Shown here piece after piece: positions 23,349 to 34,318 of a DNA stretch of 64,000 nt (the first letter of the stretch is position 1; the number at the start of each line of letters is the position of its first letter). The notes under the pieces were generated by a model. It did not search any database. It saw only the letters and a list, made by a program, of their open reading frames with translations, and was not told the DNA's origin. The stretch comes from Diphasiastrum complanatum (taxonomy: Eukaryota > Streptophyta > Lycopodiopsida > Lycopodiales > Lycopodiaceae). The translations under genes were made by a program, and so were the position numbers. Where the stretch lies: contig CM055093.1 of the NCBI GenBank assembly GCA_029204225.1, positions 47,252,354 through 47,316,353 of the forward strand, in the 5' to 3' direction.

Positions 23349-25835
23349 AAATGCATTATGGATCTTCTATCCATCTTGTCTCTTGCAAAATCTGAATCCA
23401 AAAATGCTCTCAAGTACAAGTTAGATCCTTGATAGAGAATGCCAAAAAATCTAGTAGAAGAGACATATCTAAACACTCTCTTGGCACTTTTCCAATGATA
23501 CATCAAAGGACCTTGCATATATTGACTTAACTTGCTTACACTATAACTCAAATCTGGTCTAGTGATTGTCAAATAGATTAAGGAGCCTATTAGCTTTTTA
23601 AAGAGTGTGATGTCCTCAAAGGATGCTTCATCACAATCATTAGTAGCTTTACAAACTTGCTCTATAGGAGTGTCAATCCCCTTACAATCTTTCATGCCAA
23701 ACCTTTCAAGAATGGAAGTAGCATACTTTGATTGACTTATAAAAGTAAAATCATACCTCTAGTAGCTTCTATTCTAAGTATGAACTTAAGAAGTCCTAGA
23801 TCTATCATCTTGAATTCCCTAGACAAGAAAGCTTTAACATTTCTTATGCCTTCACCATCATTTTCTGTCAATATGATATCATCAACATAAAGTACTAAAA
23901 TGATGATCTTTCCATCATTACATTTGATGTACAAAGAAGGCTCATAAGAGCTAATCACAAAGCCAAGAAAGTAGAGAAAATCATGCAACCTAGAGTACCA
24001 AGCTCTAGGTGCTTGCTTCAAGCCATATAGGCTCTTCTTTAAGTGGCAAACCTTGTCCTCCTCACCATCCTTGATGAAGCCCTCGAGTTGCAACATGTAT
24101 ATTTCCTCCTCCAAGTAGCCATTCAAGAAATCGTTTGCCACATTCATATGATAGAGATTCCACTTGAATAAAGTAGCAATACAAATGATCAATCTAATGG
24201 TTACAAGCTTTGCTACAGGAGCGAATGTTTCTTCATAATCTATGCCTTTAGTTTGAAGAAACCCCTTAGCAACCAATCTAGCTTTGTACTTACTTATAGA
24301 TCCATCTTGATTGTACTTTAATCTATAGATCCACTTACATGAAAGTGACTTCTTCCCATATGGAATGTGTACAAGATTCCAAGTTTGATTATCTATCAAA
24401 GCATCAAACTCTACTTGCATTGCATCTCTCCAAACTTGTGATCTACTTGCATTTTCATAACATGATGGATCTTCAAGCATTGTGGTTAGAAAAGAGTAAG
24501 AGGTAGAAGGAGTTGTGTCTTCCCTTTGCTTCCCTTTTTCATAGTATGTGAGCCTTGAAGGCTCAGCCTTGCTCCTTGTGAATCTTCTCGGCTCCTTTGG
24601 AACTTGATTTTGATCTTCCAAAAGATCATTTTCAAGAGGATCCTCCTTGGGTGTTGCAAGATCTTCATCACCTAAGAGATTAGATGTATTTGGAGACAAC
24701 TTGTAACTTTGAGATTCATCAAATAAGACATCCTTGCTAGCTTTTACTTTCCTTGAAATAGGATCAAATATCCTATATCCTTTGCTATTTTCACTATAGC
24801 CTACAAATATTCCTTTGAAGGAAGTTGCATCTTCTTTGCTTCTTGTTTCCAAAGGAATGTGGACATAACATATACATCCAAACACTTTAAAATCTTTTAC
24901 ATTGGGCTTATTGCCAAACAAAGTTTGAAATGGTGAGACCCCACCAATAGCATTACTAGGAAGCCTATTACATAAGTAATTAGCACAAGTTATGGCCTCC
25001 CCCCAAAAAGTGATGGGTAGAGATGCATCAAGTCTTAAAGACTTTGCACAATCACAAAGACTCCTATTTTTTCTCTCGACCACCCCATTATGTTGGGGGG
25101 GGTAAGGACAAGTGAGCTCTCTCTTAATTCCATTTATCTCTCAAAAGTCTCTCATCTTGTTGGAGATATACTCTCCTCCATGATCACATCTTAGAACTTT
25201 AATGCAAGAACTAAGATGCGTTTCCACTAGAGACCAAAACTTTACAAAAGCTTCATAGACAAGGCTTTTCTTAGGCAATAATTCAATCCAAGTGTATCTA
25301 GTATAATCATCTATAAAGGTCACATACATTAAAGCACCTCCATTACTTTCATGAGAAAAAGCATGTACATCCGAATGGATAAGATCTAAGGGTGAGGTAG
25401 ATCTTGTTAAAGATCTCTTGTAGGAAGTCTTGTGTGACTTTGCAAGGCCACATGCCTTACACACTTTGCCACACTTCTTGAAAGATTTTGGTAGGTCGAG
25501 AGCTAGCTCCTTTGATGCCATGGATTTCATTGATTGAAGATTAGGATGGCCCAATATTTTGTGCCAAAGCTCCAGTTGAGTCAACTCCTCCCTAACCATA
25601 TTTACACTTTCAATAGCCACATTAGCATCCAACTTAAATAGCCTTCCTTTCTTAATGCCACTAGCTATGCACTTATCATTTTTCAAGATGGAACACACTC
25701 CATTCTTGAAATGTACATCTAGTCCATTGTCCATTAATTGACCAACACTAAGCAAGTTTTTTGTAATGGATGGAACATACAAAACATTAATAAGATCTAT
25801 CCTCTTAGATGATCCTAAGCATAGTGGAATAGATC

Positions 25836-26799
25836 CTATGCCATATATCTTGCATTCTTGATCACTAGCAGTGTAGATTGATTTCTTAGAATCATTACAA
25901 GAAAGTAGATTAGAAAAATAATGCTTGTTGAATGATATGTGAGAACTAGCCCCACTATCAATCCACCATGTCTCTTGGCTTGATGTTGGTGTAGATGCCC
26001 CAAGGATATATTTAAGCCATCCTCTTCCTTCTCCCCTTGTGCAAGATTGCCTTGATCTTCACTCCCTTGTGCATTCTTCTTCTTATAGCATTCGGAAGCA
26101 AAGTGTCCTTTCTTCCCACAAAAAAAACACTTTAGCTTTGCTTTGTTCTTTTGCTTCCCTTTGGAGGTAGATCCTCCATCCTTTGCCTCGGCCTCCTTGC
26201 CTTGGATCTTCTTGAAAGGATGAGTCTTCTTTTTGCCTTTAGATGTGAAGTTTGCTTTCTCATCACCATTATGTAGTAATAAGGAACCCATTCTTGTTTT
26301 GAGGTGTAGAAGCCTACTCTCCTCGGCCACAAGAACATTAAGCAATTTTTCAATTTATGGAAGTTGGTCTTGAATAGCAAAACATTGAACTAGATTAATC
26401 CATTCATCAAAGATTTTATCCTTAGGACATACTCTTGTCCATTTTCTCCACTTCCCCTCATGCTTTGCAAGGTCAAGTTTCTTAACATAAGCACTCTTGA
26501 ATATTGGATTCATAAATGTTCTTTAGTGAATCCCAAACCTCTTTTGATGTGGTACAAGAAGCCACCTCCTTCAAGGGGTCATTGCTTACATTTAACTTCA
26601 AGCAATGTAGGGCTAATCTGACCCTCTTCTTGTATTTTAGTTGTTCTTGGGGAGCTTGAGGCTCTTCCTCAATTCCTAAAACAATATCAAAGAAATCATG
26701 AACCACTAGTAGGGATTTCATCCTTACTTTCCAAATGGAATAGCTTGTGGAAGTTAGATTCTCACTAGATTCTAACATATATCCACTCATGGATGTCAT
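25836..26799 (-). pseudogene. Copia gag of the minus-strand element
   Basis: It opens at 26799 (MTSMSGYMLESSENLTSTSY) with the copia gag N-terminal region and KEVWDSLKNIYES near 26510. A frameshift and gap at about 26345-26480 follow. The C-terminal part carries zinc knuckle CFFCGKKGHFASEC near 26120 and Lys-rich linkers. The reading frame ends near 25836 in degraded protease coding. Confidence 0.85.
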
Positions 26800-27374
26800 T
26801 GTGAATGAAAGCCTATGAGATACACAAAGATCTCTTGATAAAGAGTGATCTAAGATAGATTTTTAGCTTTCAAAAAGCTACTAATCTCGGCCCAATCAAT
26901 CCTAGTTCAACTTGGATGATGGTATAATAGATCAACTACAATATCCTAGCAAATCACTCCTCCAAAAAATTGATTCTAGTTCAATTTTGTTTGATATTTC
27001 ACACACACTTAAGATCCGAACAAATTAGCCTTAAAGATATGATCTAATGCTTCAAAATGAATTGCTTCAATGACTCAAATCGCTATTTGATCATTAGCAT
27101 TCAATAGATTGAACCTAGATCTAGATAATGCACTAAAAAACTTGAATTTTGGACTAATATGCACATTTTTGGATCAAAAACACTAATGGAATTTGAAGGT
27201 TGTTGTATGGTTTCACACGTGTGGACAGTACTTCAGCAGCCCACAAATCAATCTTGACCAAAAATAATGATGATACCTCTCTCCTTGAACTCGCCCTCTC
27301 AAGTAAAACTCAAAAACAACATATTGTCAATGATTTCACAAGTACTATTAATCATTTAGATCACTCTTAAACTT

Positions 27375-27387
27375 GGATCTGATACCA
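27375..27387 (-). promoter_or_regulatory. Primer-binding site (tRNA-iMet type)
   Basis: The minus strand reads TGGTATCAGATCC immediately next to the LTR end at 27388. It matches the initiator tRNA-Met 3' end for the first nine bases. Confidence 0.85.
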
Positions 27388-28240
27388 TGTCAATTTTCAA
27401 AGAAAAAGGACAAATATGATTGCACTTATCAATCATTAAGAGTTATTTATTGCTTAATCCAAAGATCTATCAAGTTCTAGGTGTTAGATCTTGATCTAGA
27501 TGCTTTACACTATGATTTAAGCAAGAGGAATGGATCAAATGATTAAAAACATGGATGGGCAGCCTCATATGTGTGGAGGACAGTACCAGTACGGCTTGTT
27601 TACAGAGAGTAAAGTACACAAGCTTACAAATACATTTCAATCAAATAAACTCAAGACAAATGTGGAAAATACAACCAAGACTAGAATTTGCCAATGTCAC
27701 ATCAACTTCTCATTGACTTGGTTGATCCCTTTATAGATCAAGTACATCCATGAGCTGTACATTGTCCAACAAGCCTTCACACATGTGAAGAGTGCCTAGT
27801 CATCCAGATCCACCAATGGGAGCCATATGTGCTCATTTCCCAAAGTTGACTATTCTCTTTGGCTAGAAAACAAAAAACTAGTCTTCCACATATATAGGAA
27901 TATTTCCTATAAAATAGGATCTAATGGAATATTCTTATCTTATCATCTAGAAGCTTATCCACATGTGTGAATGGTATCTTGACATGTGTGAGTAATAACT
28001 CATTCACATGGAAGTCCAATCTATCTACATAAAGTTTGACCAATTTGACCATTTTCAAGATTCTACTCAAAGGTCAATTTTACACTAGTGTAGATCAAGC
28101 TAAAATCAAAATAACTTTATAAAAATGACATATGTACATTCTTTCACATGTGGGAATAGACTCTACATGTGTGAGATGCTATCAAAATCAATTAACTTGA
28201 GATCTACAAGGTACATCAAGTTGGAAGTGATATTTTAACA
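27388..28240 (-). repeat. 5' LTR (complete, 853 bp) of the minus-strand copia element
   Basis: On the plus strand it starts TGTCAATTTTC and ends GATATTTTAACA. In element orientation this is TGTTAAAA...TTGACA, correct TG...CA ends. The left edge is fixed by the primer-binding site and the right edge by the break into RT coding at 28241. Confidence 0.9.
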
Positions 28241-28625
28241 TATATGTGGACGACACTCTGATACTCTGCAAGAGTGAGAAGCTGATTGCTGAAGTGAAGG
28301 AAGACATCTCGAAAAATTTCGAGATTGTGGATCTGGGAGATGCCAGGTGTTACCTTGGCTTGCAAATTGACAGGGACTATGAGGGAGGTAAGTTGTACCT
28401 TCACCAGTCCAGATACACCCAAAAAATCCTAGAGGATTTTGGGATGCTGAATTGCAAAGAAGCGAACACACCAATGCTCGCAGGAACGATGCTGACAAAC
28501 GTTGATTGTCTGAGGACTGAAGAAGAGAGAGAACAAATGTAGCTCACACCTTACAGGAAGCTAATAGGTTCGCTGATGTACCTTGCAGATAACACACGCC
28601 CTGAATTGCTACATTTAAAATTCTC
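28241..28625 (+). pseudogene. Copia reverse transcriptase fragment (insertion target)
   Basis: Coding starts exactly at the LTR edge with YVDD (28243-28254), then IVDLGDARCYLGLQIDRD, YLHQSRYTQKILEDFGM and CKEANTPM. A TAG interrupts at 28540, and LTPYRKLIGSLMYLADNTRP continues to about 28620. It is the 3' half of an RT split by the retrotransposon to its left. The 5' half was not found in the window. Confidence 0.9.
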
Positions 28626-28699
28626 AATGTAGCTGCATACAGACTCTTTGCTCCCCATTTTGATCTGAGTCAATTGGATGAAAGGGCTTTGGGTGAGTT

Positions 28700-28950
28700 A
28701 AACTTTCTGATGAGTGTTGTGGTGATGGTCTCCCAAGACATATTGTCTGAGCCTTCAAGGTTCAAAAACCATTCCTTGGTGTTGCCTTAAATAATCATAG
28801 GGAACAACCTCACCTTTTTGGTTTCAGAGCTATCGCCATAAAACTTACAATGTTGAAATCCTAGAGGAATCTGGCTGGGTTTGATTCCCCGTCGTACTTT
28901 GGTGCATCTATCCGGGGTATTCTCTTCTCTATCCATGGTGGATTCCCAGA
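28700..28950 (-). pseudogene. Ty3/gypsy gag fragment
   Basis: Minus-strand translation gives IPRIDAPKYDGESNPARFL near 28920, then MAIALKPK...RLFPMII, and GNTKEWFLNLEGSDNMSWE near 28760. This is the classic gypsy gag pattern (PKYDG...P..FL, RLFP, G.A..WF..L, SW..L). Frameshifts and a stop are present. It is short and isolated. Confidence 0.75.
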
Positions 28951-29499
28951 GCCTTGCATCTTGATCTAAGCAGGTGTCACTACTCTTTCGAATGGTGATG
29001 TATGGGGCAAGGGTGCAATCTTTTTCTTGCTTACTCTATGGCTTTCTGCCAGTGCACGTCCAAGGTGTTTCCTACTGGAGGTGTCTAAGGCCTATTTCGG
29101 CTAGAATAAGTAAGATTGGATGGTTTCGATGTGATAGCTATGTACAAGGTTGGGTGGTGAGAACCGTCAGATCAGAGGTATGCATAACCATCATCATTGT
29201 AGTGGCAAGGATTGATGATAAAATGCAGAGTGAAAGTTTCTAGGACACCACATGGTTGGGATGGCCATGGAAGTAGTCACCCACTAGGTAAGGAACTGAG
29301 AGAGTACTGGGTAGTTATGAATTTGGAAATAATTCAAGAAACTCAAGTGTTGAGTGATTAGTCATTAGTGTGAATATTGACACTTAGATTTGTGAGCTAG
29401 ATCTTTTGTAGATCCTTCTAGATTATTGAATATGTTCAAATCTAGTCTCTTGAGAGTCACAAATTATATTTGGAATCATATCACAAGGTTTTTGTCATA

Positions 29500-31379
29500 T
29501 CATGGAATCAATAGGTGGCATTCTATTGAAGGAAAGTAAGGATCCTAAGTGCAACCTTTGTGGCAAGGGAGGATATTTTTTCTCAAGATGCTACAAAAAG
29601 AAGCCAAGGACAACCAAAGCAAGGGGGCCGAGGTGAAGGATGGAGCTTCAAGTTCGAAATGCAAATACAAGAAGGACAAATCCAAGTAAAGATGTTTCCT
29701 TTGTGGAAAGGTGAATGAGGCTTGGAGTCTCACAAGGACTTGCAAGATTTGTCTTCAAGAGTCCATCACAACACATGTCAAATCTTTTGAAATTTTTCAT
29801 TTGAAAGTGCATTGTTTGGTTCAAGATGCAAAGATAGATGTCACTTTCATGAAAGTAACTTGGATTTATTTTATGTCCTTGGAAAGTATTTTGCTTGGAA
29901 CTTTGGATAAGTTCAAACTTATTGTTACGATCCAAGAGAAATCAATCAAGAATAAAAGGAGCAATCATAAAATGAAAATAGTCTCATTTATGCTCTCATG
30001 TCAACTTATAAAGAACTATTTTTCTTTGTAAATATCTTTGTATCTCAAAGGTGGATTAAGGCAATACTAGTTGAGTATGATGTCTTAAAAGATAGCAAAG
30101 TATGTTTTCCTTGTAAGCTTACATTAGTTATAAAGTCAAGGAAATGGAAATGTCTTCATAATGTAGGATCTTTTGGTTTCAATAAGATCATGAATGATGT
30201 ATTCATTCATAAAGATGAAAATTGTAAGTTTTCAATCTGAAAGGCAAGTTGTAAACTTCTTATGAGAATAAGTGAAGCATCCAAAGTGAACACTTATATC
30301 CATAAGCAAGTAGTTAGCCTTACTGAGATGGAAATACCTTTTGATTTCAATATCAGAAAAATCATGCCAAGTTCTGGTGATTTTTGGACTTATGTTTCTA
30401 GCATAAGTAATCTTGATAATCATGGGAAGTGCATATTGAGTGGTCATGATTGTTGTGATCATTATGAGACATGGAGGTCTTGGATTTCTATCAAGAAGGA
30501 GCACCATGAAGAGGATCTTAAAGATTCATCTCAAGGTTCAAGTGTGCCAAGGATTGAGGAGGAGAGTCCTTCTCAAGGTTCAAGTGTGCCAAGGATTGAG
30601 GAGGAGAGACCTTCTCAAGTGTGATTCCAAAAAGAAACTCAAGAAACATGGTTGAGCCCATGTGGCTCACACTTAAAGGGAAAGAGGAGCATATCTCATG
30701 TGGTATACATCTCATACTTACTTCTCTTATGTCATTTGATGAATCAGTTTGCTTTAGTGAGATCATTGCATCTCAAAATTTGAGTAAAGCCATACTAGTT
30801 GAGTATGAAGTCTCTCTTGAGAACATAGATGATGTTCTTAAAAGTTTGAAATTGATTTTAAATCAATTAGAAAGCAATTGGTTATTTCATCAAATGTATG
30901 CTCTTGATTCATGCAAAAGCAAAAGTGATTTGTTCACTCATAGTCTGAAAATTTGTCTTTTTTTAAGTATTGAGGAAAATTGTAAACTCTTTATGAGAGT
31001 AAGTGAATCATCTTCTAAAGACACTTATCTCCATAATGAAGTATTTAGCCTCATTGGATCTGAGATTAGCATGGTAAACAAGCATGAAGATATGATGCAA
31101 ACACTTCGTTATTATAGCATGCATAGTCTTGCCAATTCGGATGAGTCTAATTCTCTAGATCAAGGTAACATGATGTTGGATCTTTGTGATCCTAATAAGA
31201 CAAGAAGAAATCTTTATTTCCTCATGGAGGAGCATGCACATGAAGAAGGAGCGGGCCTCAAGGTCAAGCATCTACATGAAATTTGGAAAGAATCAATTTT
31301 GGAGGTGTTAGGATGGTGGAAAACTCTCAAGTTCATCAAAGATGTCAACATCAAAGAAGCACTATCATGGATATGGTGA
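29500..31379 (+). pseudogene. Degenerate gag-like region with internal duplication
   Basis: At 29548 CNLCGKGGYFFSRC is a copia-type zinc knuckle with the His replaced, and RCFLCGK follows at 29690. Downstream, two related coding blocks (about 30045-30350 and 30775-31070) share AILVEY(D/E)V, EENCKLFMRVSE and TY.HNEVFSL. Between them is a 42-bp tandem repeat encoding QGSSVPRIEEE twice (about 30530-30613). The 252-residue open stretch 30621-31379 covers the second block. I cannot name the second part. It is probably the C-terminal gag region of a plant copia family. Confidence 0.5.
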
Positions 31380-31548
31380 TCTCGGATCAACATCAAGCTC
31401 ATTGGCTGATCTTCACATCTTTTGAACCAGCAAAGACCAATTCAGCCCATGGAGTCAAGTTCAAGATCAAATACATAATGAGAAACAAAACATTAGCATT
31501 AGGCTTTACGATGCGCGTGTGTGTTATGGGGTGCATGTGTCTATGGTT

Positions 31549-32420
31549 TTAGGCTTAATACATTAGGTTTTAGGCATTAGGCTTTAGAATTTACACATTA
31601 CATTTTAAGCATTATGATTAGACTTTAGGCAATAGGCATTGGGCATTAGGATTAGGCATTAGGCTTTAGCTTTAGGGTTTAGGTTTTTAGTTTTAGGCAC
31701 ACCATCTATTTTGTATCTAACAACTATACTTGGCAATCATGAGATTTTCCTAGAATAATAACACTGAGATGTAATTGTTTGAAAATGACTTTACTAAGCA
31801 AACCTATGTACTAAGTCATTCAATAGCAAATTATCATAACAATAACAAATTATCAAACCTACATGTACTAAGTCATTTAATAGCAAATTAGTACATCAAT
31901 AGTCATTCAATCATGACAATAACAAATTGTTGACTTGCATAATAAACATGAATGCCATAGTACAATTAATGTCTATGGACCAATATTTATAAGTGTTGCT
32001 CTATCGATTACTTAGCCATGACATTTTCTCTAGAGATGATTTTGGTTTATGAAAGGACCAATTAGATTGAGGACCAATTGTTTACGGTTAGTTTAACTTA
32101 GGGTTTTCCGTTAACTTCCGTTTAGGTTTTATGGTTAGCTTAGCTTGAACATCTTAGGGTACTTAAGGTTATGTCTACGATTACATTTATAATTAGGTTT
32201 AAGATTAGATTTATGGCTTAAGGCTACATTTAGGTTAGGTTAAGGTTTTATTTATGGTTAGCTTAAATTTAGCATCTTAGGATCCTTAGGGTTAGGTATA
32301 CGATTACATTTATATATAGCTCTAATATTAGGTCTACGATTAGAGGTTAAGGTCTAGGGTTTTATGGTTAGTATCTCGGGTTAGATTAGGGCTAGGTTTC
32401 AAGGCTAAGGCTACATTTAT
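31549..32420. repeat. Telomere-like degenerate repeats
   Basis: 31549-31700 is built of TTTAGGC, GCATTAGGC and TTTAGGGTTTAGG, variants of the plant telomere unit TTTAGGG. 32090-32420 has GGTTAGGTTTAAGGTTAG-type words. No perfect array of more than two units is present. 31700-32090 between them is unremarkable AT-rich DNA. Confidence 0.55.
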
Positions 32421-33538
32421 AGCTCTATGTGTGTTTGTGTGCTGTTTGTGTGGATACATTTAGGGATATGGACCAAACACCCTAAACTCTCGATCACTCT
32501 ACAAGTAGGAATTGCTACTTGGGAGACGCATAACTTTCATTCTACCATCTTACTTTGGAAGTTTTACTAGCATAAATTTTATTTTTAGTAACTCGGTTCT
32601 AGTTTCAAAGTTTAGTGGGCTATACTTGACCTTTTACTATAAAAAAATATTTGAAAGTGAACCACTTTATTATGAGAATCCAATGGCATTTCCAAAGTCA
32701 AAAAATGATGCTAAACAAAGAGAAATATTGGGCTCACTACTATTTATGGTGTAATGTCTTAGTAAAACATAACATTTTTGCCTAAAGCAAATCCCACTTA
32801 ATCAAATATGTAACCAAAGATTGCCAAGAAGAACTATATTTAGGAGCATTTTGTGGATTATGATGCCAACTTGTATTTTTCTATGGATTTGTACAAAAGT
32901 TCATTTAATTGAAGTTATTATATAATAGAATTCCATTTAGAGAATTAAGCAAAGTTCTAGGGAATAGTAATCCACCCTTAGAATATTTATCATAGAGGAT
33001 AATTGCATAAATGTGTGTGTGTGTGTGTGTGTGTGCGTGTGTGTGTGTGTGTGTGTTTATGATTAGAATCCTAGGTTACATTTTATGGTTAATATCTATG
33101 TTTGTACGCTTAGGATGTAAGGTTAGATTTAGGTTCATGGTTAGTTTAACTTAGGGTTTTTCGTTAAGTTCTATTTAGGATTTATGGTTTCTTATTTTTT
33201 AGCTTCTTTCGTATAAGTCAAAGCATTTATTTAGTATGTCGCAAAATACTACTATGTTATTGTTTGTTGTAACTGGCATCAGTTGTTTATGGAAAGGAGG
33301 GCCTTAATTTTCAGCTAAATGTGAGAATAAATCTAATAATAAGGTAAGGTAGAGGCTAATATCAGTTAGCAATGACTTTCCTAACATCGATCTCATAATA
33401 ATACAATTGCTTTTCTTTTATGCACAAACTGTTGTTTAGTATTTCATTAAGAAGTTCTAAAGAGAATATATATTTTTGGGCATGGCAAACATCTCTGACA
33501 TCATTTTGGGTAGTATCCTATCAAGATATATATTAGGC
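32421..33538. other. No gene recognised; (TG)n tract and telomere-like words
   Basis: 33012-33056 is a (TG)n microsatellite with one CG interruption. 33060-33200 again shows GGTTAGATTTAGG-type words. The 80-residue open stretch at 32512-32754 has no recognisable motif, and I do not regard it as a gene. Confidence 0.5.
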
Positions 33539-33727
33539 TTTTTCTCTAAGGCTAAACCTACTAGAGAATGGAGGGCCTAGATTAACTTACTTGTTGCAAA
33601 CTCAAACGTTGTACAATAAAACGTGAAGTAACACAATACATGAAACTACACAAGGGAGAACACTCTGAGAGAAAAGATAGGCATGTATTGCAAATGAGAT
33701 TCTTGTCAAAAATGGACTTTTCCACTC
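33539..33727 (-). repeat. Fragment of the 19.66-20.47 kb LTR family
   Basis: CTCTAAGG.TAAACCTACTAG through ACACAATACATGAAAC.ACACAAG to TTGTCAAAAATGGA matches 19957-20146. It stops abruptly at 33727, where another LTR begins with TGTTAGCAACTG, so it was cut by that insertion. Confidence 0.8.
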
Positions 33728-33840
33728 CTTGTTAGCAACTGTGCGAACACAGAGAAAATATAAAAAATAAATAAAACTCCGTGGCATGTGTTTTGTAAGC
33801 CCACGTACGAGTATTTGCCAATAAACTTCTCCTATGGCAT
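33728..33840 (+). repeat. LTR copy matching 40998-41110
   Basis: TGTTAGCAACTGTGCGAACAC, AAACTCCGTGGCATGTGTTTTG and TACGAGTATTTGCCAATAAACTTC are shared with the LTR that follows the polypurine tract at 40984-40997. It is the likely left LTR of that element. The similarity ends near 33840. Confidence 0.8.
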
Positions 33841-33849
33841 CTGATAAGC

Positions 33850-34318
33850 AGTGAAATTGGTCGTAAATGTTCTGTCTACATAAATGAACCAAAACTATAG
33901 CTGTGCAGAAATGAACTAAAACAGCCACAGGCAACACTTTCGGAATTTTTGCGAAAAAGACAAAAAAAAGGAGAAGGTGCCCTTAAATCTCATCTACGAT
34001 TGCTCCACACTTTGTGAGAGTCATTTCCTTAGCATTTCAGGCTCTTTGGAAAAAGCAAAAAATGCGACACTGTGATTTTACACGAGATTTCTGTCAAGCG
34101 AAAAATGGAAAAAAGATGACACTACATTTTTCCACGGGATTCCTGACTGGCAAAAAATGCGACACTGTGGTGACCTCCGTGTAATTTTGCAGACTGTGTA
34201 AAGACACTTGTAAAACTGTAGACTATGTAAAGACATGGAAAAATCCGTAGAACTTGATAAAAACGGATGAAGATTAAAATCGATTAGTCGTTTGGTAGAA
34301 GGAGAATAATCCAACACA
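33850..34318 (-). repeat. 3' LTR of the minus-strand 34-37 kb copia relic (left end approximate)
   Basis: The right edge is fixed by the polypurine run and the TGTTGGATTATTCTCC terminus on the minus strand. The plus-strand relative at 44681 starts TGTTAGATTATTCTCC, confirming the family terminus. Internally it has repeated GCGACACTGTG and CACGAGATTTC/CACGGGATTCC phrases (34062-34160). Confidence 0.55.

Larger units (their letters stand above)
22139..25782 (-). pseudogene. Copia pol: protease end, integrase, RT, RNase H
   Basis: From right to left on the minus strand: protease tail and pre-integrase ELWHKILGHPN...CKAC (25782-25370), then integrase with HSDVH and RCDHGGEY. A frameshift at a G/C-run near 25095 follows, and the third catalytic residue is in GVVERKN at 25080. 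The open stretch 25083-23737 covers the integrase C-terminus and RT with an intact YVDD (23878-23889). A frameshift near 23737 leads to 23695-23360 and the RNase H start (DSDFARDKMDRRS). This is interrupted by the nested element and resumes at 22369 (SWLSKKQDTIFLSSCEAEYK). Confidence 0.93.
21678..28240 (-). mobile_element. Ty1/copia retrotransposon, minus strand, with nested miniature element
   Basis: A complete 5' LTR lies on the right (27388-28240) with adjacent primer-binding site 27375-27387. Gag and pol run leftward from 26799 to 22139, followed by polypurine tract 21956-21966 and a truncated 3' LTR (21678-21955). The insertion point on the right is inside a plus-strand copia RT at its YVDD motif (28241). 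A 953-bp LTR element is nested in its RNase H. Many LTR differences are C/T, as expected from deamination of methylated cytosine. Frameshifts and stops make it inactive. Confidence 0.93.

Noticed and set aside
29711-30031. 106-residue plus-strand ORF
   Set aside because: It overlaps a decayed gag region, starts after the zinc-knuckle relic and has no motif of its own.
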